Below are positions 55,935-63,875 of a stretch of DNA of 64,000 nt, one piece after another. Source of the stretch: a virus. The stretch's first letter is position 1. Each line of letters begins with the position of its first letter. The notes beneath the pieces are model-generated. The model worked only from the letters and a program-made list of their open reading frames with translations, did no database searches and was not told where the DNA came from. The stretch covers positions 1 to 64,000 of IMG/VR virus record IMGVR_UViG_3300025085_000014; one strand, 5' to 3'. Position numbers and translations under genes: made by a program.

Positions 55935-55998
55935 GTTTTAGTTTTAGAGTAAGGAGGGGACTCAATATGAGCCCCCACAATTATGGCAATAATTACCC

Positions 55999-57117
55999 TT
56001 ACAATTTTATTAATTCTTCTTCAATCTCTGACATGAAAAAATCATTATTTTTCTTTAGATTATCTATGTATTTAGGATTGATTTTAATTGCATCTAAATT
56101 TATTTTAAATACACTATCATCAGATAAAGCCATAGACTTTTTAAGAACATTATGAAATGCATAACGTGCAACTTCAGTAAAAGCAAACTCAGTAAATTTA
56201 TCTTTACTAATTAATGTTTTTAGATACTGTTCATAATATCCACCATAAGAAGCATTATTTCTAGGGACAAACGCCTCAAGAGATTTTCTCATTGTTTTTA
56301 CATTAACATTGTTCCAGTTCCTGGTGTCCTTCAGATAATCATAATAAAAGTAAAACAACATAGATACATAATCATATGACTTTGTTAAGTTACAGTTAGC
56401 AAGTAATTCTAGTGCTAAAGACCTATTTTCTTTATCATCTGACTTAATCATAGACCGAGTACTAATATACTCCTTTTTATCAATTACATGTAAGTCTTCA
56501 TATGTAAAGTCTGTAACTAAAGTATCCAATATAAGATTATTATAAGTAGAAATATTTGTAAACTGTTCCTCAAACTCAGGCTTAATATAATAATAATTGC
56601 TAATAAGTTCATTAAAGCTACCATCATTAGTCAAATTAGGCAAAGATGATTTATAATAATGTTGAAACTTTAGCTCTACATAATCATCATCCTTTACTGT
56701 ATTTAATGCATTGATTATACTATCAAAACACTCTGTTGTAAAATGTTGCTTATGAGAAGCCATCTCCGTAATAACATTCTTTACCTCATATAGACTATAC
56801 CAAGAGTAATCACTCATGCTTTTTTGATATTTGTGAGATACAATTAAGTAATCTGCTTTATCAATGTTCCTGGTAAGCTTGACATCAAACTTATCTTTTA
56901 ATAGATCCATTTTTTGTCTAGGTAAATCCAACTTTGGAAACCTATATAATACTTTATCTTGCAGATCTTGTGACTTTATAGTTTGATAAGTCACACCATT
57001 TATTTCTGGTTTATCTGGATGATAACTTGATAGAAATATTACTGGATCATTTATTTGAACTGAATCATATAAACTACCACCATCACTTTTAATTTTTAGT
57101 CTTAATATCTTCTTCAT
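55999..57117 (-). CDS. paralogue A of a tandem pair, unknown function
   Basis: A 372-residue protein. Near residues 57-97 it has RFPKLDLPRQKMDLLKDKF, VKLTRNIDKADYLIVSH, which parallels the next gene's AFLLPRSPVSIDRVRAACK, IVLTNDYESADLLLTHG. The shared pattern is LPR...LxxxxV/I-xLTxxxxxADxLLxxH, probably a Rossmann-like half. The rest is helical with many Tyr/Asp/Asn (EVKNVITEMASHKQHFTTEC). It overlaps paralogue B by 29 bases. No known catalytic motif was seen. Confidence 0.65.
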   Translation of the reverse strand: MKKILRLKIKSDGGSLYDSVQINDPVIFLSSYHPDKPEINGVTYQTIKSQDLQDKVLYRFPKLDLPRQKMDLLKDKFDVKLTRNIDKADYLIVSHKYQKSMSDYSWYSLYEVKNVITEMASHKQHFTTECFDSIINALNTVKDDDYVELKFQHYYKSSLPNLTNDGSFNELISNYYYIKPEFEEQFTNISTYNNLILDTLVTDFTYEDLHVIDKKEYISTRSMIKSDDKENRSLALELLANCNLTKSYDYVSMLFYFYYDYLKDTRNWNNVNVKTMRKSLEAFVPRNNASYGGYYEQYLKTLISKDKFTEFAFTEVARYAFHNVLKKSMALSDDSVFKINLDAIKINPKYIDNLKKNNDFFMSEIEEELIKL

Positions 57118-58165
57118 TTAATTTTATTTTTAAATATTTTCTGTATTCTGGTTTTACTTCAACTTTAAATACATATAAATCTCTGTTATGTATACTTATC
57201 TCTTTTCTTACTAGAGGTTCTAAATGTCTAAAAGAAACTGCATCAAGTTTTTCTTCTTCCTCTAGCCAAAGTATCATGTCTTGTGCACTCTTGCGTGCAA
57301 AAAGATCATAGTTAGACTTGTCAATCCAATATTGTATATCTTTATTTCTATTAAAGTGATACATTTTATATTCAGTCTGTCTAGCAAGTTCCCATAGTAA
57401 GTGATAATTTTTTGTATAATCTATAGTAGGTAACATCATACCCGCAATAGCCAAATCATCTCCTGTTGTATTCATTTGATTCACTAAATCTTTTAATACA
57501 TCTTCAGTTAACTCCTGCTTATTAGCGGACTCACATACAACAGTATCTACATCAATAACGCTAAGGGTTCCTATTTCAATCTTATAAGCAAGATTTACAG
57601 CTAAACCAGTAATAAGCCATTGGTCATATATACTTTCTAAAATACTTAGATTGTTTCTATTAACAGTATCTCTTATCTTATCATGATATATAACAGGATT
57701 TCCTGTTGTTTTAGAATACTGATGAGTAACGTTTGAACTAAAGTATGCTGTATTATCATCATTAAAAGATTCATAATTCCAAAGCTTTGCAAGCATTAAT
57801 GTTGACTTTATTGTTTCACCATGTTCACATCTTTCTGAAATATCTCCATGAGTCAGCAGCAAATCAGCTGATTCATAGTCATTAGTTAATACAATACCGT
57901 GTTCTTTACACGCAGCTCTTACTCTATCAATAGATACAGGTGATCTTGGTAACAGAAAAGCTTTTTTGCAAGCTTTAAAAGTTGTAGAATCTACCGTATC
58001 TGTAGTTATTATGTTTCCTATTTTCTCATATGTTGTTTGATCTTCTGTTAGCAGAACTGTATTTACTTCGGTGTTTGAAGCAACTCCATAACTAGGAGCT
58101 GCTTCAAGACCAAAGTGTTGAACTGCATCAGTGTCAAAATCTTGATATACTGATTTATTTGCCAT
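57089..58165 (-). CDS. paralogue B of a tandem pair, unknown function
   Basis: A 358-residue protein sharing an N-terminal motif with paralogue A (FLLPRSPVSIDRVRAACKE, HGIVLTNDYESADLLLTHGD, about residues 69-108). Other phrases are helical (LNWDLARQTEYKMYHFNR-like, YDLFARKSAQDMILWLEEE). It starts one base before the MoxR-like gene's stop region and may work with that AAA protein and the VWA protein. The paralogy is visible; the function is not. Confidence 0.65.
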   Translation of the reverse strand: MANKSVYQDFDTDAVQHFGLEAAPSYGVASNTEVNTVLLTEDQTTYEKIGNIITTDTVDSTTFKACKKAFLLPRSPVSIDRVRAACKEHGIVLTNDYESADLLLTHGDISERCEHGETIKSTLMLAKLWNYESFNDDNTAYFSSNVTHQYSKTTGNPVIYHDKIRDTVNRNNLSILESIYDQWLITGLAVNLAYKIEIGTLSVIDVDTVVCESANKQELTEDVLKDLVNQMNTTGDDLAIAGMMLPTIDYTKNYHLLWELARQTEYKMYHFNRNKDIQYWIDKSNYDLFARKSAQDMILWLEEEEKLDAVSFRHLEPLVRKEISIHNRDLYVFKVEVKPEYRKYLKIKLNEEDIKTKN

Positions 58166-58166
58166 T

Positions 58167-59432
58167 TTACTTCATTGTCATTTTGATGATATCTGGATTC
58201 ATCATCATTTTATTAAACTTCTGTTTGTTACCGTTAAATATGGTACGTACAATTAAATACTTTAAATCATTTGTAAAGTAATCTTTTGTACATAAAGAGA
58301 TAAGACGGTCACTAATCTTTTTAGTAACAGTATTCTCTTTAGAGTATACAACTGCAAAGTTTCCTAAACGTGTTGCTAATGTAGATGCAATATCTGCACG
58401 GTATGTGTCATCTTGACCAACACAACCTCTAAGCTCACCCAATATATATTGCTCATTATCATGAGTCAACAAATCTGTAGGTGTAACCAGCTTATCCAGT
58501 TTGTTATTAATAAAGGTTGTAAACATAGAAGCAAATGTATCTCCTACACTACCTTCACCAATCATCTGAACCATACTTAAGTTATCTTCAAAACTATCAA
58601 AACTTGATATTGCATTAAAGAATGTAGTAATGGACCTTGCATTAGTTTCTTGTGTAACTAATTCTGGATGAAGTAACAAAAAGTTAATACATCTAGTGTC
58701 AATACCTGCTTCTTCTGCCCAACGAGCCCAAACATTAACATCAAACTTAAGATTAGCTGTAATATATCTAGTCTTCTGTGCACTATCTACACTGTTAACC
58801 ATATAGTCTCCGTTATCTGGATTTGCTGTTAAAATAATATGCCAATCTTTTGGTAAAGACCAAGAGATATAAGTCTGACGGTCTACTAATTCCATAACTG
58901 CTTGTATAAAACGTACATCTGCACGATTCCAGTCATCTAACAGTAGTATACCACCATCTTTAGCATCTGCAATCCATTCTGGAGCACAGTATGACATTCT
59001 ATTTTTGCCTGTCATCTTGTAACCATTCTTTAGATAGTCAGCAACTGCTAATTCATCAACCCAAGAACCTACCTTTTTTGTAATAGTAGTATTCATAGAG
59101 GCTAAGTCTTTAGATGCTGCACTTCTTTGAGCAGCTGTATAAGATAAATCATCTACTTTCTTAATGGTCTTTTCTTTGTACATCTGAAACTGACGTACAG
59201 GAAATCCAACTAAGTCACCCAGCTCTTCTATCTGAGCTAAATTAAGCTTAACAAACTTTAATTTGTTTTCTGTAGCTAAATCTACAATAGTAGACGTCTT
59301 ACCAATACCTGATTCACCCACTATCTCTGTTGCTACAGGAAGTTTTCCTTGCTGTTGTAAGAATCTGTTGTTGTTTATGATGTGGTTTACAAAATCTTTT
59401 GCCTCATCAATATTTAAATTTACTTGTGCCAT
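58167..59432 (-). CDS. MoxR-like AAA+ ATPase
   Basis: A 421-residue AAA+ protein (AAA_5/MoxR type). Walker A is GESGIGKT (39-46) and Walker B is GILLLDDWNRAD (about 161-172). Sensor-1 asparagine is N204 (ILTANPDNGDY). Such ATPases act as chaperone-like partners of VWA-domain proteins, and the next upstream gene encodes exactly that partner. A role in assembling or activating metal-dependent complexes is known for cellular MoxR-VWA pairs, but the phage substrate is unknown. Confidence 0.85.
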   Translation of the reverse strand: MAQVNLNIDEAKDFVNHIINNNRFLQQQGKLPVATEIVGESGIGKTSTIVDLATENKLKFVKLNLAQIEELGDLVGFPVRQFQMYKEKTIKKVDDLSYTAAQRSAASKDLASMNTTITKKVGSWVDELAVADYLKNGYKMTGKNRMSYCAPEWIADAKDGGILLLDDWNRADVRFIQAVMELVDRQTYISWSLPKDWHIILTANPDNGDYMVNSVDSAQKTRYITANLKFDVNVWARWAEEAGIDTRCINFLLLHPELVTQETNARSITTFFNAISSFDSFEDNLSMVQMIGEGSVGDTFASMFTTFINNKLDKLVTPTDLLTHDNEQYILGELRGCVGQDDTYRADIASTLATRLGNFAVVYSKENTVTKKISDRLISLCTKDYFTNDLKYLIVRTIFNGNKQKFNKMMMNPDIIKMTMK

Positions 59433-59441
59433 AATTGCTTT

Positions 59442-60602
59442 TTAGTTTAATTTTATTACTTTTCCTGGTAACTCATCATTCATTCCTGAAACGCTGCTTA
59501 ACACCCATAAAGTGTTTTTAGGACAGTCATCCGGGGAATATGCTTCACCATCTGTTAAATATACTAGGGCCGTATACCGCCCATGCTCATTGTAATGATC
59601 TATTACAGGTTGGAAGCTTGTACCTCCTCTACCTTTTATGCCAAGATCTTTTTTAGGATTGAAATCTTCAACCGAACGTAATACTGTATCACATTGTGCT
59701 ATTGTTATTTTATGTCCGGTTTTATGCATATGCACAAGCTCATTCATAAACTCCTCTAACTCACTTGTTGATACAGAACCAGATGTGTCTATACCTACAA
59801 GTATGTGATTTTTAAATTTAATTTTAAGACCTGGATTTGCTGAATAACGTTTATTGTATTTACGTCTAAGCTTCTTAGTGTAAATAACAGTAGAGTTACC
59901 AACAAACCTTCTTAAATAACCTTTCCAATCAAATTTAGCAGGTTCTACATAACGAAGTCTAGAAACAAGTTCAGATAACTCACCTGGTATAGTACCACAT
60001 CTTTTTTCTGTCTGTTCTGCTACTTCTTTAATTTGATGTTCTATTTGTTTTTCTATTAGCTTTTTATCTGCTTCAGATAAATCATCAAACTCATCCCATG
60101 TAGTATGGTCATATGGACTATCACCGTTCATATTATTAAGAAGATTATTAAGAGAAGGACATTGACCTTCATCTTGGGCTTCTTGTAGGAGTTCATAGTA
60201 TTTATCTGTACCAGCTTTTACAGGTAGCTTTAAATCAGCAAATGTTTCTAAAGTTAATCCACCTTCTGGTAGATATTCTGAATCTATGTACTGATTAATT
60301 TCTAAGTCTGCCGCTATATTAAATAACTTTTTGTCATTATATCTATCTCTAATTATTAAATGACCAAAACTTATGTGTAATAATTCATGTTTTAACAATC
60401 CTATTCTATGTTCTAAACTTAAATTAGAAAAGAAATCAGGATTTATTGATAACTGTGCACCAATGCCTTGTTTACTAACACCTGCTGTAGGTATATCTTT
60501 TCTAAAAGTTTTATTTAACCCAACTAAAAAGAGCCCATAAAAGGGCTCTTGTAGTATGAGTGTTTTACTTGCTTTTGCAAGTGAATCTGCTATTTTTACC
60601 AT
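59442..60602 (-). CDS. VWA-domain protein with N-terminal metallopeptidase-like domain (DUF2201-like)
   Basis: A 386-residue protein. The N-terminal domain has a zincin motif KHELLHISFGHL (H72-E73-H76) with a third candidate ligand E101 (NIAADLEIN). The C-terminal domain is a von Willebrand A fold with a MIDAS motif IDTSGSVS (D272, S274, S276). This arrangement is a known MoxR partner architecture. A terminator-like hairpin lies inside its 5' coding end (60526-60550). The gene starts in an overlap with the 60596 stop. Substrate unknown. Confidence 0.8.
   Translation of the reverse strand: MVKIADSLAKASKTLILQEPFYGLFLVGLNKTFRKDIPTAGVSKQGIGAQLSINPDFFSNLSLEHRIGLLKHELLHISFGHLIIRDRYNDKKLFNIAADLEINQYIDSEYLPEGGLTLETFADLKLPVKAGTDKYYELLQEAQDEGQCPSLNNLLNNMNGDSPYDHTTWDEFDDLSEADKKLIEKQIEHQIKEVAEQTEKRCGTIPGELSELVSRLRYVEPAKFDWKGYLRRFVGNSTVIYTKKLRRKYNKRYSANPGLKIKFKNHILVGIDTSGSVSTSELEEFMNELVHMHKTGHKITIAQCDTVLRSVEDFNPKKDLGIKGRGGTSFQPVIDHYNEHGRYTALVYLTDGEAYSPDDCPKNTLWVLSSVSGMNDELPGKVIKLN
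60526..60550 (-). terminator. terminator-like hairpin inside the 5' end of the VWA gene
   Basis: On the - strand AAGAGCCC (60550-60543) pairs with GGGCTCTT (60536-60529) across a 6-base loop, 8 bp in all, followed by UUU (five U from the stem end, + strand A-run 60526-60530). It lies about 50 bases after the ATG and codes for QEPFYGLF. It could attenuate transcription into the VWA/MoxR genes; chance in coding sequence is possible. Confidence 0.4.
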
Positions 60603-61027
60603 GTTATATTTAATTTAATGTCATCTATCCAAGGAAATTTAACTACTTCACGGATTGTTGATATCCATTCATTATCAAACTGTGATTTAAAAATCTTCTT
60701 TGCTTCTAAATCATTTGTATAGTGAGATGAAATTGTATTATATAACTTATCCCAACTAAGATCTACTGCTTGAATAGGACTTCCCCATCTTCTTTCTAGT
60801 GTAACTTTATATTCACTAAATAATTCTAATTCAAGTATGTCTTTATTTATTTCTAAGATTTTCTCTCTTGTTTCCTTTGGTGCCATCTTAGCTAGCAACA
60901 ATACATAAATAGGATCTAGATTAAGATTATCTATATTTGATAAACCTATGCTTACATCTTCTTTTACAGATGAATTTAATAATTGCTTTATTCCTATAAA
61001 ATCTGATATTTTAAATTCCATTACCAT
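60596..61027 (-). CDS. hypothetical helical protein
   Basis: A 143-residue protein (EFKISDFIGIKQLLNSSVKE...). Residues 40-75 (LDPIYVLLLAKMAPKETREKILEINKDILE) look HEAT-like or helical. RRWGSPIQAVDLSWDKL and the C-terminal FPWIDDIKLNITW give Trp-containing motifs. An internal ATG at 61021 is an alternative start. It overlaps the VWA gene by 7 bases. No family recognised. Confidence 0.6.
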   Translation of the reverse strand: MVMEFKISDFIGIKQLLNSSVKEDVSIGLSNIDNLNLDPIYVLLLAKMAPKETREKILEINKDILELELFSEYKVTLERRWGSPIQAVDLSWDKLYNTISSHYTNDLEAKKIFKSQFDNEWISTIREVVKFPWIDDIKLNITW

Positions 61028-61029
61028 AA

Positions 61030-61377
61030 TTAATCATTTATTTTTAAAGTCTTAGACATCCAATGTGGTTTGTTCTTTCTATTCATATGAACTATCCACT
61101 CTTTTGCAGAAGGTATGTAATTATTACAGTCTTCTTTGACATGTTGCTCACCAACATATCTTGTATATACAGTTTTACCATCTGAATTTGTAAAACTTTC
61201 TCCAAATATTTTTTCTGATTCAAAAATTCCTTCAGAGTGGTGACGATAAAGTCTATGAATACTATGACCCATCCATTTTTTGGTTTCATCAAACCAGTTA
61301 TGTATGTCCATGTAATCTTCAACTTTACCACCCCATTTTCTGACAGAACTTTTGCAGTGTAATAAAGGATGTGCCAT
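61030..61377 (-). CDS. DUF6915-like protein
   Basis: A 115-residue protein beginning MAHPLLHCKSSVRKWGGKVED, with IHNWFDETKKW, HRLYRHHSEGIFESEKIFGE, and YVGEQHVKEDCNNYIPSAKEWI. These His-rich phrases match what I recall of DUF6915, a family in phages and bacteria of unknown function. The clustered His/Glu/Asp residues could bind metal. It overlaps the upstream gene's stop by one base (ATGG/TAA arrangement). Confidence 0.75.
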   Translation of the reverse strand: MAHPLLHCKSSVRKWGGKVEDYMDIHNWFDETKKWMGHSIHRLYRHHSEGIFESEKIFGESFTNSDGKTVYTRYVGEQHVKEDCNNYIPSAKEWIVHMNRKNKPHWMSKTLKIND

Positions 61378-61760
61378 TATATGAATAAGTATTCATCTGA
61401 CCAATCATAGTCTTCTGTAGTACGTTGGCTATAAGTTAAATCATAAGTTTTTTTATAAACATCTATTTCTAAATGTCCAAAACCACCTTCATTATTAACC
61501 CAATCTCCAACCGCATCAACTTTCTCATTAATTATTTGCCAAGCTATATCTTTAAATAATTCTACTGAGCCTTCATCTATTTTTGTTTCTATCATAGAAC
61601 TGATGTCTTCACCCTTTCTTTGAAACAAGACGTCATCTACGTCACCACTATCTCCAGAGCCTGAAAACTCTATATATATACTATCAACTCCTAGATCTTT
61701 TACTTTTGTTACTAGAAGAACCTGCGTCAGCTGTTTTTTTATTTTTTGATCTCTTTCCAT
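61377..61760 (-). CDS. DUF6878-like protein
   Basis: A 127-residue protein. KDLGVDSIYIEFSGSGDSGDVDDV (split over about residues 21-44) carries the GSGDSGD core that I recall in DUF6878. The C-terminal GGFGHLEIDVYKKTYDLTYSQR fits too. The Asp-rich loop suggests cation binding. The ATG lies inside the RusA-like gene, with a 77-base overlap in another frame, and no later start would keep the GSGDSGD core's upstream strand. Confidence 0.7.
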   Translation of the reverse strand: MERDQKIKKQLTQVLLVTKVKDLGVDSIYIEFSGSGDSGDVDDVLFQRKGEDISSMIETKIDEGSVELFKDIAWQIINEKVDAVGDWVNNEGGFGHLEIDVYKKTYDLTYSQRTTEDYDWSDEYLFI

Positions 61761-62139
61761 CTTTAAAATTATTCTCTTTTAATATTTCTATATAAACACC
61801 AGGATTGTCTTTGTCATACACATAATCATAAAACATAGGATTTATGTTATCTGCATTGTCATCTTCAATCCATTCATGTTTGGTCATATCATCTTGTACA
61901 GTTTGTGCAGGATTGATATAATCAAACTTATGACGGGAACCCCTAATAAATGTAAAACCAATTTTGACAGGAAGTTTATACTTCTTAAGTTCTTTTTGGA
62001 ACTCAGGAGCATATTTCTGATAATACTCTTTTGTATTCTTACGGTAGTTTACAACAGTTTTACTTGCTATAAAATACTTACCTGTCCATCTGCGCCCATT
62101 TTTTGAGCTTGGTACATTACCGGGTATAAACCACTTCAT
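61684..62139 (-). CDS. RusA-like Holliday junction resolvase
   Basis: A 151-residue resolvase. It starts MKWFIPGNVPSSKNGRRW, as in RusA (GxPPSKN...). The catalytic acids lie in RHKFDYINPAQTVQDDMTKH, EWIEDDNADN, matching RusA's D...DN...D arrangement. The 25 C-terminal residues are Lys/Ser-rich and overlap the DUF6878-like gene's start by 77 bases; they may be a linker. RusA cuts four-way junctions during recombination or packaging of branched DNA. It sits next to the primase. Confidence 0.85.
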   Translation of the reverse strand: MKWFIPGNVPSSKNGRRWTGKYFIASKTVVNYRKNTKEYYQKYAPEFQKELKKYKLPVKIGFTFIRGSRHKFDYINPAQTVQDDMTKHEWIEDDNADNINPMFYDYVYDKDNPGVYIEILKENNFKDGKRSKNKKTADAGSSSNKSKRSRS

Positions 62140-62140
62140 A

Positions 62141-63118
62141 TTATTTATTTAAGGTTAACCTCAATAGAGGCTTCAGTTCCTTATGTACAGTTTCAAAGCC
62201 GTGTTTTTGCATAGCATCTGATATATCTTTGCAAATAGATAATGCACATCCTTGAATATTATATGTTTTTGCATATGCTTCAATGGCTTTTTTACCTGCG
62301 TCATCATTGTCAAATAAAGTAATTACTTTTTTGTATTTTTTCTTTAAATTTTCAATGATGTAAGGTTTGATTAATGTATTCTCACTATTAGGAGCTATGA
62401 CTTCTATATTGTAACCCATACCTTTTAGACACATTGCATCTTTTAAAGATGAACATATAACTAAATATGGATTATTGTATGTTAGCTGGTCATAACCTTG
62501 AACATGATTGTTAATATTATAAAACTTATGTTTATCACTTCTTGGTTGATATAATTTAATTACATCACCATCAGCAGTAAAGTAACCATATGTCATGGGC
62601 TTCTTAAACTTAGCTTTATCTATTTTACCATCCTGATCTCTTAACATTGTGAAATACTCTATAGGTCTAACGTTATAAGTTTTCAGCATTGTAGCACCAA
62701 TCCTAAATGAAAGCCAATACTTTGCATCATTATCAGTAAAATCTCTTGTCTGAATATGATCCATAGTCCACTTTGCACTTGGATTTAAAGTGATTAATTC
62801 TACTTCTCCGTTCTTGACATACTCATTGTAGTCTTGAATCATTTTACCAACAGCTTGGTTATAGTTAAAATTAAACATCTTCATTATAAGATCTATTTTA
62901 CCACCGGATACACCAGTAGAAAAATCTTTAAATTTATATTGCTTAATCTTTCTATCTACGTAGACAACAAAACTAGGTGTTCTCTCTGTTGGATTAAATA
63001 TAGACTTAATCTTTACATCCTGGCCTGTAAGTTTTTCAGATATATTTAAATAATACTGAAATACCCAATAGCTTGGTATGCTTTCTATACTTATAATAAG
63101 ATTTTTAGTGCTGAACAT
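62141..63118 (-). CDS. DnaG-type primase (toprim domain, no zinc finger)
   Basis: A 325-residue primase-like protein. The N-terminal region (IFNPTERTPSFVVYVDR, KQYKFKDFSTGVSGGKIDLIM) reads as a CHC2-like domain without the zinc-binding cysteines. The toprim core is YLVICSSLKDAMCLKG (about 224-239), where the usual EGxxDA is SSLKDA, and LFDNDDAGKKAIEAY (about 270-284), which has the DxD loop. Similar variants occur in Bacteroidota-phage primases as I recall. It is followed at once by the RusA-like gene and preceded by the SSB terminator. It would prime replication for the family B polymerase. Confidence 0.82.
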   Translation of the reverse strand: MFSTKNLIISIESIPSYWVFQYYLNISEKLTGQDVKIKSIFNPTERTPSFVVYVDRKIKQYKFKDFSTGVSGGKIDLIMKMFNFNYNQAVGKMIQDYNEYVKNGEVELITLNPSAKWTMDHIQTRDFTDNDAKYWLSFRIGATMLKTYNVRPIEYFTMLRDQDGKIDKAKFKKPMTYGYFTADGDVIKLYQPRSDKHKFYNINNHVQGYDQLTYNNPYLVICSSLKDAMCLKGMGYNIEVIAPNSENTLIKPYIIENLKKKYKKVITLFDNDDAGKKAIEAYAKTYNIQGCALSICKDISDAMQKHGFETVHKELKPLLRLTLNK

Positions 63119-63123
63119 ATAAT

Positions 63124-63148
63124 AAAAAGGGAGACCCGAAGGCCTCCC
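63124..63148 (-). terminator. intrinsic terminator with UUCG tetraloop
   Basis: On the - strand GGGAGGCC (63148-63141), loop UUCG, and GGUCUCCC (63136-63129) form an 8-bp stem with one G-U pair. It is followed by five U (A-run 63124-63128 on +). It ends the SSB-like transcript, 10 bases after its stop. Confidence 0.9.
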
Positions 63149-63157
63149 ATATATTTA

Positions 63158-63844
63158 TTAAAGGTCAAAATCATCACCACCGACAGTAGATGTTGATGGT
63201 TCAAATGTGTTATTTGAATTTCCAGTAGAAGCTGCTGTTCTATTTTTAACTGGGATGATATGCTCATCTCTGTTAAATGTAGTCAACTTACTGTTCTCAA
63301 CATTTACATCTTCAAATGGTACTCCTGATTGATTACGTTTTGGTAAGAAGAACTGGAGGTTAATATAACCTTCTTTGTTTTCCCACTCACGTCCTGCAAT
63401 ACAGAAGTTATAGTAAGTGTCACCACTTAGTATATTATTAGCTGATGTTACAAACTCTTCAATAGTGTTTGCTTCAATAGCATCTAACTCACTACGTTTA
63501 TTTTGCTGCTCTGCCATGAATATCAATGATTTCATGATTTCTGCATCTCTACTAATTTCTCTACCGCTTGGTAAAGTTGCATCAGCAAAAGCATAACGTT
63601 GAAAAGATACTCTACCTACTTGACCTGCATAACGTGGGCCATTAGGATTATTAACATCATGTAAAAAACCATCAAAGTCTCCTTTAATTGCTTCTGATTC
63701 TACATTAATCTGTAGATCATATGCATTACTATCATAAGGAGGTGTGTGTAATTTAATTGAATTAATTTTTAGTAATTGATTACCTGCATCAATAACTGGT
63801 TTAGTTTTTCCGCTTCCGGCTGACATGTCTTTTGTACTTAACAT
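63158..63844 (-). CDS. single-stranded DNA-binding-like protein
   Basis: A 228-residue protein. The main body is beta-rich with aromatic residues spaced as in an OB fold (INSIKLHTPPYDSNAYDLQI, YAGQVGRVSFQRYAFAD, YYNFCIAGREWENKEGYINL). The last 35 residues are a Ser/Thr/Asn linker ending in the acidic tail VGGDDFDL, the tail typical of SSB proteins that recruit partners. It stands first in this operon, with a strong terminator downstream that would allow high expression. The SSB call is by tail, size and context. Confidence 0.72.
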   Translation of the reverse strand: MLSTKDMSAGSGKTKPVIDAGNQLLKINSIKLHTPPYDSNAYDLQINVESEAIKGDFDGFLHDVNNPNGPRYAGQVGRVSFQRYAFADATLPSGREISRDAEIMKSLIFMAEQQNKRSELDAIEANTIEEFVTSANNILSGDTYYNFCIAGREWENKEGYINLQFFLPKRNQSGVPFEDVNVENSKLTTFNRDEHIIPVKNRTAASTGNSNNTFEPSTSTVGGDDFDL

Positions 63845-63875
63845 TTTTGTTGATTTTAAAATTTAACTTTGATTA

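Noticed and set aside
55940-55985. Hairpin GGGGACTCA...TGAGCCCC upstream of the 64-residue gene
   Set aside because: The stem has a bulge and no U-tract on either strand; too weak to call a terminator or regulatory RNA.
62834-63049. + strand ORF inside the primase
   Set aside because: Antisense to primase motifs and without a start context.
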